Assembly: GCA_022496805.1 (NCBI GenBank)
Contig: CM040085.1
Span: forward strand, 48,265,811 to 48,329,810
DNA from: Pohlia nutans
Taxonomy: Eukaryota; Streptophyta; Bryopsida; Bryales; Mniaceae
DNA: 64,000 bases
Direction of reading: 5' to 3'
The position numbers were made by a program, and so were the translations under genes. The notes under the pieces are model-generated. The model did no database searches. It was not told where the DNA came from and saw only the letters and a list, made by a program, of their open reading frames with translations. Positions 56,214 to 64,000 of the stretch are shown here, one piece after another. The number at the start of each line of letters is the position of its first letter. The stretch's first letter is position 1.

Positions 56214-58300
56214 TAGGAGTTTGGTGTTAGATGCATGCGTTGGTTGACTAATGCAACTTGCAAGCTTCTTTCCAAGCCATCCACCTTTTCCGCCAGCTAC
56301 ATAATTTTGCCTATTATAGGATTACAGCAACCCCGAAGTCCAAAGAAAAATGAAGTTTTCAATATGAGTTATCATTTTCGACTACAGTCTTAGAGAGCAT
56401 AGACTTCCATTCCCTGGAATTTTGGGGGGCAAAACTGAGGTTTTGATTTCGCTTAACTCAAATATGCTATGGACTTGTTATTGATACAGAGAAAATTAAT
56501 GGGCAGATCCTCCAATATTAAAAATGTTTGGGGAGTAAAACATAGCTTCCTTGCGAAATAACAGGCTGCTGTACTTAGACATCACCGACACACATGTCCA
56601 CGTTACCATAATTATGAACTCTACGTTGACAGACAGAAAGGAGCATGTGCAATTTGTCAGCAAATGTCGAAATTGAGGACCTGCCCCCCTAAGGTTGAAG
56701 GCTCACTCTTGTAAATGACATGTCAGACACCCAATGTGACACTCACTCAGCAAACTATAGTGTCATTTCTGGCCATTTTGATTGGAGCTCAAGAATGCAT
56801 TGCCGAAATTCAAGCTTATCACCAGAGACTCAAAAGCTGGCCTGGAAGATCGTAAGAGTACTTCCTCGGGTCCCAAGCTACCAACAGGCCCCTAGGGCAT
56901 TATCGCAAACAGCTTCTAGACTAATTAGTTTATCCAGTACCCTACAAACTGAAAACCTCAAATGCATTGTACTGCACTTGGGATGCGGAATGCCGTAACA
57001 ATGATTTGTGAAGAAGTTTTAACCTTCTTCCACGTCCATTGAAACTACTCTGGCAACACACTGGCCATATTTGAGTACTTACAGGCCCACAAAAAGGTTG
57101 AGCAATGCGTCACGTGAAAGCAGACAAAATGCCCCATTGATGTGCAGAACACAAAGTTAGTGTCTCCACTTTAGGCATTTATGACATACTAGATCAGTAG
57201 TACTTCTCAGTTCTCACTAGTATGTCAGGAAGGTTTTGTTATTGTAATAGACATACAGTTGGTGATACGAGAATATCATGGAGCATATATTCAAATTGTG
57301 TGAACTATTTCCTTGGCAAATTCTGACTTCAAGAATCAGAAGTGTCCGAGAGCTGGAACAAAGTACGGTTGTAAGGTAGAGGATCTATCCCCACTTTCTA
57401 TCAAATCTTCCAGATTTAGGTGCAAAATGTAAACAGATGTAAGTGATTTAGGGTTTTCAACTTTGACAATTCATAAAAAATTAGAAATGTTTGGAAATTG
57501 CGTGCTCATTAGTTTTGTACCAATTTTCTGTCACTCTCATATTTACTTAGAAGTTCATCAATCCTGCATGTATGAGCAATTGCTTAAAGTGGCAGGAATA
57601 CTACCCTCTAAATTGAAGTTTGGAATCCCCAGAACAAGTCTTGATGAAGTGCACACCTACTAAATGGAGAGAGGGAGGGAGAGAGAGAGATGGTCAGGAG
57701 TCAGACCTTGTCGTCTGGCTGGCAAGGCAATCATACGTTGGGCCCAAGGCTGCAGAACCGATTACTTACAGCTACAATGTGCAGAATCCAAGATGTGGAA
57801 TCCACCCAAGCCGCTGTCGGAATAAAGCAGTGCATCATCCATTATGATTCGTGACGATGCAGCAGCTGCTGTTGCTGCTAGCTGCAGAAAGCCAGCTATG
57901 TCAACTTCAATCCTTGAGAGTCCAGCTTCAGTCGTCGTCTACAAAGTGCTCTCTCTCTTCCCCTCCTCCTCTGTCGCCAGGGGCAACTAGCATTCCGTGT
58001 AAGACACATTCAGTGTAAGGTCCTGCCGATCGACCCTTATGATCTTGCCTTATAACTTTTTAGAGCTTCATGCTTTGTGCATTTGTAAGTAACTTCATGC
58101 AGATGCTCGCTGCAGGATTGAGATGTTCTTCGTTGTTAGGAGCCGATCGAGATCCTAGCTACCAAGTGGCGCACTCGATCAGTTCTTGCCAGATCTTTTT
58201 GGTTAGTCGTAGGTCTTCGACACTGATTGGCAGCAGAAAGGACGACGTTGCGCATATGGCATTGCTTGCATATCATCTAACTTCATTTGTGATCGATAAA
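56214..58300. other. intergenic upstream of the arabinogalactan protein gene
   Basis: No convincing gene. An ORF at 56720-56998 has ordinary composition but no recognisable domain. A GA microsatellite lies at 57664-57692. Confidence 0.4.
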
Positions 58301-58305
58301 TATAA

Positions 58306-58315
58306 TATATAAAAG
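58306..58315 (+). promoter_or_regulatory. possible TATA box of the arabinogalactan protein gene
   Basis: TATATAAAAG, about 395 bases before the start codon. It would imply a 5' UTR of about 360 bases, or a UTR intron. Weak, position-based call. Confidence 0.25.
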
Positions 58316-58709
58316 ATTCGTGATTATTCGGGAAGCTGCATTTAGAGCAAAAGTAAGAGGCTAGGGCACGCAGAAGTTGGCTAAATTGAATTTTCTCTGC
58401 GATTTAAGAATTATTCCCGATCTGGTTGAGACTCCTAGTTTGAGAAGTTTGAATGATCACTTGAGAAGTAATTATGCAGCTGATGTTTCTGTCAACCTAG
58501 CTCGATCAATATACTATGCATATCAGTCAGATTTTGGAGTTAGTACTTGCAATTGTGAGAGATAGGATTTGATCAAGGCTATCGACGACTGTACTGACAA
58601 AGTAGTGAATGTGATGAATGCGCAATGCAGAAATCAACTGACTTGACTTAGCAACGGGCAAGTGAAAGTGAGATCGAGGCGCCCACCGTAGCTTGCTGTT
58701 GGTGATTCA

Positions 58710-59483
58710 ATGGCGGCCAGTCTGCGATGGACGGTGTTTGCTGCTGCATGTTGCGCGGCGCTTCTGTTTGCAGTGGAAGCGCGGGCTGAGCAACGGGTGG
58801 TGGTAGCAGCATCGCCAGAACCGCTGCTGGCCGTGCCGACCCCAGCGCCCGCCCCGAAGCCCGTGACTCTGCACGACAAGGTAGTGGCGGCATTGCGGGC
58901 GGCCAACCACTACGGCGCGCTGTCGGGGTTCCTGGACAGCGTCGCGGCCAACAGCCTCATCACGGAAGGCACCACGCTGTTCGCTCCCGATGACGGAGCC
59001 TTCAGCGGCATGAACATGAACTCGTCGTCGCTGCTGATGACCACGCTGGACTATCACGTGGCCACCGAGGTCTACAACTACAACCAGCTCTCCAACATGG
59101 CGCTCAATGCCACCATTCAAACCGCGGCGCCCAACGTGGTCATCTTCGTCACCAGCACGGGCAAGAACGGCCTCCGTCTCGACAACGTCGCCATTACCGA
59201 CCCCGACATCTACTCCGACGGCCAAATGTCGGTGCAAGGCGTGAGCGCCGTCATGGACGCCGCCAAGTACAACACGGCCTTGCTGCCACCCGCTGCCGCG
59301 CCCGCTCCCCTTGTCGTACACGTCCCCGCTGCCGCTCCCAGCATCATCACCACTCCCTCCACGCCCAAGACCTCCGCCGGCACCACTCCCTCCCCCAATG
59401 CTGCCCCCGCGCATGTTCTCACCACCGTCGTCAATTCCGTGCTGCCTGTGTTCGCCGTCTCCTTCCTTGTTGCGCTCTTGTAG
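58710..59483 (+). CDS. fasciclin-like arabinogalactan protein (single FAS1 domain)
   Basis: Encodes 257 residues in one exon, with far higher G+C than the flanks. Residues 1-26 form a signal peptide (hydrophobic core FAAACCAALLFAV, likely cleavage after ARA). Residues 35-51 carry a Pro/Ala arabinogalactan module (PTPAPAPKP). A single FAS1 domain spans about 53-190, with the H1 motif TLFAPDDGAF (89-98) and the YH motif at 115-116; the H2 region is degenerate (QMSVQGVSAVM). N-glycosylation sequons occur at Asn104 and Asn133. A second Pro/Ser/Thr module (193-233) precedes a C-terminal hydrophobic tail (244-257), the layout of a GPI-anchor signal. Such proteins sit at the outer plasma membrane and in the wall and act in adhesion and wall assembly. 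The start is the first ATG giving the signal peptide. Confidence 0.93.
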   Translation: MAASLRWTVFAAACCAALLFAVEARAEQRVVVAASPEPLLAVPTPAPAPKPVTLHDKVVAALRAANHYGALSGFLDSVAANSLITEGTTLFAPDDGAFSGMNMNSSSLLMTTLDYHVATEVYNYNQLSNMALNATIQTAAPNVVIFVTSTGKNGLRLDNVAITDPDIYSDGQMSVQGVSAVMDAAKYNTALLPPAAAPAPLVVHVPAAAPSIITTPSTPKTSAGTTPSPNAAPAHVLTTVVNSVLPVFAVSFLVALL

Positions 59484-59489
59484 ATCATT

Positions 59490-62400
59490 CCATGTTCCAG
59501 TCTAGCAGGACATGGCTGATATTATGTCATTTAGTTCGATTCGACCTTTGGTGTGTATAGTCAGAGTGGCGTTCTGCATTGCTGCGATGCGCAATTTTCT
59601 TGTATCAAGTAATTCCAGGTGTGTTTCAAGCATAGAACAAGTGATCAGCATCTTCGGTAGAGCTAGCTAGCAATAAGGCACTCCGCCACGGTAGACTGAC
59701 TCATGCGACCATCCTCTGTTCCTATATTTTGGAACTTCTTCGTTCAACGTTGTGTTCCTATTCAAGAGCTCGTACCTCTCTTTGCTATCGCATTCAAGAG
59801 CGCGTACTTTCGTCTGTACATTGTCCAAGTCACTAAACATATGTTTGGCAATTCGCCTCTCCACGGTACTTCTAGTCCAAGCATAAATTTATTTACCTCT
59901 GGTGCCTATATCAATCACATGGAACCTCGTCCAATTCCCTGGGAAGTAAACATTACTTCCAAACTGCTGTTTATAGCAAGTTTTGCGAGTGGTCGTTCAA
60001 TTAGCAAGAATTTACCATCATTCTTGTACCCGTTACTGCCTGGTAATATGGTCAGGGTTCCTTGTGAATTTATTAATTCTCCAAATTTCCTGCGCGCCCT
60101 TTGAATCCACGATTGATTGATCTCTGGCCATGTCATTTTTTTGATTGATTAGGATCATGTCCAATTCCAATTGGACATCAGAGTATCGTGCTGTGATGTC
60201 TCTAAGGTTTTAGGTGTCAAGTGTCGGATTTCAATAAGACGTACCTCTGGTCATGCAGGACTTCATGAACCAGTTCCGTAATGCAAGTGGTTCATGAAGC
60301 TCCACAGTAAATTTTTGTCTTCTGCAGACAGCAAGAATCGAGTTGAGAGGCCGGACTGGCAATTTTTGCCGCTTTTCAAATGAAGTGCAGTTTGTTCTTA
60401 CAGAAAACGTACCATAGCCATTCACTTGCACCTCGAGATCATAAATGCGATTGAATCGGAAGAAAGTTCATGAGGATCTAACAAATCCTCCCAAGCCTGA
60501 CGATCGTGCTTGTGAGGATCTAACAAATTACGGTGAGCCTATATATGTTGGATGTTGTTGACAAGCCTCAAAAGAAGCGTAATCTAGAAACTAAAGCACA
60601 CAAAACATGCTTGTAACTAAAAGCTTATTGGAATAAGTTCGGTTTTGAGATATGGGCGATAGGGATTGTAATAGAGGACGATTAGGTGTCATACCCATGA
60701 TGGGATGCATTCTTGATTCTCACTTGGTCAATCCAAAAGGTTCATGGTTTGTGTAGTAAGAAAGATGTTTCTAGAATGGAGTGCACTCCCCATCACTCAC
60801 ATCAAGCATTTTTTCACATGAGGGTTCTCTCCATCCAATGAACATTGCTTTGAACACATCACCCTCTTAGGTCATCAACATGTGTGTACTCGCCATCCAG
60901 TGAAATTTGTTATATCTATATCTCCCTCCAAGCTCCTAGCTACTCTCATAGGATGCAATCCCCACCCAATGAAATTCGTTTACCTCTATCTCCCTCCAAG
61001 CTCCTCTCAAATTTGACACTCTCTAATGTACATGTGCTCCATCAATACCATGATATTCCCCATTCCATTCTCCCTACGAATTTGACATTATCCTCATCCA
61101 TTCTCATCTATTGAATTTGGAAATTGCAGAAATAAATCAAAAAATCCACTTTTAGTTAAAACCCGGTTACAACATTCTGCCAAGACTCGGGAAGAATTAC
61201 ATCGCAGGTAATAGGGCAACAAGGAAGACAATAGAGATAGACTCAAACCGGCGAATCTGGAGTCTCGACGCGACGAATGCGAAGGGGACGGCAGAGGTAG
61301 AGAACGGTACGCAACGAGCGATATCTCGACGTGCGGAAAGCTTCAAACACATCTCGAAAAATAAACCATGCAACAATTATTCCCTCCCTCGCATTCGAAT
61401 GTGACAGACAGGCCCGCTCGATTGCTCCAGCCACCAACCGTGTACGGTGATTGAGCTTGATGCGTTGCTGGCGTTGCAGAAGAAGATCGAATTACGCCGA
61501 TGCTGATTATTGCGTCAATACATGTGATCGAGGGACGGTTGCTCACATCATTGCCAAAATTTGCCCACGCATTTTTCAGCGGATTTCCAGCAGCGGCACA
61601 ATTAATTACGCAGGGCTAATTAATCAAGCTGGAGTAATTAATGGTTATGACCGTCATTTCATGTGATTAGCTTTAACAGACCGGTGAGGAGCTGCAACGC
61701 TAACTTAGCTGTCACATGCAACGGACGTACAAAAGCTCCGAAGTGATTGAGAGCTACTGTAGCATCACACTCACCACGCTGGCTGCTGCAATCCAACACG
61801 GGCATTGTCATCCCGCTCACTTTCATGGAACTGTAGCTCTGGGCTCAAAAGGCTAGCTGCAGTTGTGATCTTGTGAGGAGCTCGACAGGAAGGACGTTAC
61901 TGTACCAGCAGCAGACTGAGGGTTTCCACATCGTGCTCTAAGTCTCTAACCCTAATCCAGGCCAGCTTGTAGTGAGAAAATGTACTAGTAAGTCACTGTC
62001 TAGGGTGTACATGATGGTTTCAATGAGTAAGGGGGTTTGTGTACTATCTTGAGAGAATTAAGACATGGCACTCTCTCCTTGAATTGCACAGGGCCCATTC
62101 TCTGAAGATTGAGAAGTTTCTTTCTTCTCCTCCAAGGGTGAAGAATGGGCGTGAAGAATGGTTTCGAGTGCGAAGTTTTCACCGCTTTGCTTCTCGTTTC
62201 CGTTTTCCAACTTTGTGATTTGCCCAGGTAAACCTCATTCTCCATTCTCCATGCTCATTCTCCACAGGGAAGAAAAGAGGAGTCACACCTTCTTCATGGA
62301 GAAAGGCTCCTGTTGGCTCCTCTTTTATCTCCAGACCTTCTCAATCTCAGTTTCATTCTCAGAGGTGTGACAACCCCTATTAGTTACTCATTTAAATATG

Positions 62401-62888
62401 TGTCAAGAAACGTGACCTCTTGTCTATAGCCAACAATCAGTCATCCTCTTGAACGCACAGAACATGTACCTATCTACTATACATTTGAGCATGGGTTTGT
62501 CTTACTCAACCGTTCCAGCCTGGAACATGTTCTCCACAATCACTTTTTTCCCTCAAATGTAGTATTTGTCCTCAAGTGGAGTATTTTATACCCTGAAATG
62601 TGGAGTGTTCACTGCACTGGTATGTGTCATGTGTACAGGCATGGAGGATTGTTGGTTGCCTGCAATGGTTGCTCTACATATGTTTTCATGTGTTTCTTCA
62701 TCCCCATTTTCATCCATGTATTTTCATCCATTTTCTTCATCCATAAGCATTATCTGCCATTTTCATCCACATTTTCCATCCACAGATTTTCTTCTTGAAT
62801 GCCATTGCTTACATGGTTTTGCATACCGGTATTCAATTTTGCCCACATAGTTTTACATACACAGTTTTGCTTACACGGTTTTGCTTAG
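59490..62888. other. intergenic 3' of the arabinogalactan protein gene
   Basis: Open stretches at 59703-60104 (plus) and 59915-60136 and 60231-60431 (minus) have protein-like composition but no domain I recognise. About 60890-61010 has a two-copy repeat of about 75 bp with 'TCTCCCTCCAAGCTCCT'. 62700-62800 is rich in 'TTTTCATCCA'. No RNA gene seen. Confidence 0.4.
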
Positions 62889-63675
62889 CCCTTAAAACCT
62901 TGAGGAGTACTCCTCTATTCCATAATAAGCTTTATATATCCTGAAATAGAAGACTTAATCCTAATGTTGCAGTCTAATGGTGTGGACCTGAAGCGCAATA
63001 GTATGGACCCTAACATAGTAGCAGTAGTAGTTTGAGCAAACATGAAGTTTATTATGGGACAAATTGAGAAGGGAAACAAGAAGCATATTATGGAACATAG
63101 GAAGTATTGGACAAAACTTAGAGTGTTATAAAACCATTTCACTTTAAATATTTATCAAAATCACAATTTTTATTTTTAAATTGAAATTTTGTATGACTAG
63201 TTTAAACTATATAATTCATTATATTCAAAGAGAGAAATAAAATAAAATTTTGATGATGAGAACATCACAACTGCAGACAAAGGACAAGCTCGGCAAAAAA
63301 AAAATCTAAATCTAGAATTCCCAAATTTCAAGAAATTAATTTTTCAAAAAAAATTGCAAAGATATAACAAGTACTTCATGGAATATTTGAAGTACCGAAC
63401 TCTATTAAAAGCATTAATTATTCGGCATAGAGGTGTTGAACCTATCCTTCCGCTTCAGTACTTTTTCCAAATAGTAATTTTTTTATACTACAACATTGTT
63501 GAGGTGCTGGTATTTGAAAAATTCTCTCAAATGAATTTTAACTTGGATTGGCATTGTTTAAATTGGATTGGAAGTAGACTCGATTTCCTATTTGAATTTA
63601 TTTATTGATTTTCTACCTCGAGAAGGCTGTAAAAACGGGTTGCAAATAAGAAATGGTTGTTTGGATGATTAGGGG
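62889..63675. mobile_element. TTAA-type piggyBac-like MITE, copy H
   Basis: 787 bp including a nested Stowaway-like MITE. Left CCCTTAAAACC, right GGATGATTAGGGG. The right flank is TTAA (63676-63679), the left is TTAG (62885-62888). The interior aligns with copy E and shows that copy's SINE site without the SINE. Confidence 0.75.
62910..63104. mobile_element. Stowaway-like MITE nested in copy H
   Basis: 195 bp, left CTCCTCTATTCCATAATAAG, right TATTATGGAACATAGGAAG, flanked by TA (62908-62909, 63105-63106). Copy E shows the corresponding sequence without it (GAGGGGTGTTGGATAAAAC against GAGGAGTA...TTGGACAAAAC), which confirms the insertion. Confidence 0.85.
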
Positions 63676-63679
63676 TTAA

Positions 63680-64000
63680 ACAATCTTGTTTGCACTTCTC
63701 TTAAACAATGTTACATTGACACAACTTGAATGGTATTTCTTATACTACTAAGAATTTGAACTAATTTGTTTAAAAAGCATCTATTATACAATTGAGAATG
63801 AGTTTGTCTCAGAAGACGGTTGCATGTTAAAATTTGTTCCACTAAGGAGAGAATTGAGGCTTGAGAGAGGGAATTTGTTGTTGGGTTCAAACGAGTGTTG
63901 GTTCTCACTCTTCTCATATGATTCCTTTGCTATGTAGAATGGATCGAGGTGGCGATATGATGGAGCTCATCCAATGTATGGATAGAGATTAGAAGGTGTG
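63680..64000. other. intergenic, no gene seen
   Basis: AT-rich end of the window, no recognised feature. Confidence 0.4.

Noticed and set aside
56720..56998. 92-codon ORF as a host gene
   Set aside because: No domain, signal or homologue recognised; length expected by chance.
59703..60431. 133-codon plus-strand ORF and two minus-strand ORFs
   Set aside because: Some segments look protein-like, but no family could be named and the strands conflict. Left as intergenic.

Overview
The window is nuclear DNA from a plant with a large, transposon-rich genome. Only two loci look like intact host genes: a five-exon NEDD8-conjugating enzyme gene (UBC12/RCE1-like, coding 16362-18129, GT-AG introns, with a probable extra intron in the 5' UTR) and a single-exon fasciclin-like arabinogalactan protein gene (58710-59483). 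The arabinogalactan protein points to a land plant or close streptophyte relative. The element mix (a hAT transposase lineage with a PQYW-like motif, a LINE carrying a 2A-like motif, TTAA-flanked DNA elements) suggests a non-seed plant, but the species cannot be read from the sequence.

Layout. 1-1300: decayed hAT transposase, minus strand. 1655-3410: dispersed repeat split by a 1.15-kb TIR element. 3462-8393: degenerate Ty1/copia retrotransposon. 8491-14807: hAT-type MITEs, a CACTA element and a 1.2-kb foldback element. 15600-18130: UBC12 gene. 18721-21095: cluster of TTAA-flanked elements. 21550-39104: one very long non-LTR retrotransposon (LINE) bounded by an exact 12-bp target duplication and a CTAT tail. 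It encodes ORF1, a middle ORF with a 2A-like motif, and AP-endonuclease, reverse transcriptase (RT) and RNase H domains, and it is interrupted by a 1.4-kb foldback element and a 4.4-kb TIR element full of palindromic arrays. 39470-49805: further DNA elements, inverted repeats, low-complexity G+C-rich tracts and three abutting PIF/Harbinger-type MITEs. 49969-51398: a Stowaway-like element holding a TTAA element that itself holds a tRNA-derived SINE. 51780-53390: second hAT pseudogene with a MITE inside. 53421-64000: more TTAA elements and the arabinogalactan protein gene.

The most interesting points are: (1) a 2A-like ribosome-skipping motif in a plant LINE, followed by a structured, compositionally different inter-ORF segment; (2) eight short non-autonomous elements with piggyBac-like ends (TTAA flanks, CCC...GGG termini) within 64 kb; (3) nested insertions whose order can be read from target duplications and, in two cases, from an empty site in a paralogous copy in the same window. 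Most broken ORFs of the retroelements and hAT copies carry TAA/TAG/TGA stops where the family has Gln or Arg, which fits C-to-T decay of methylated, silenced elements.

All calls are from reading sequence and recalled family features; no database search or alignment program was run.
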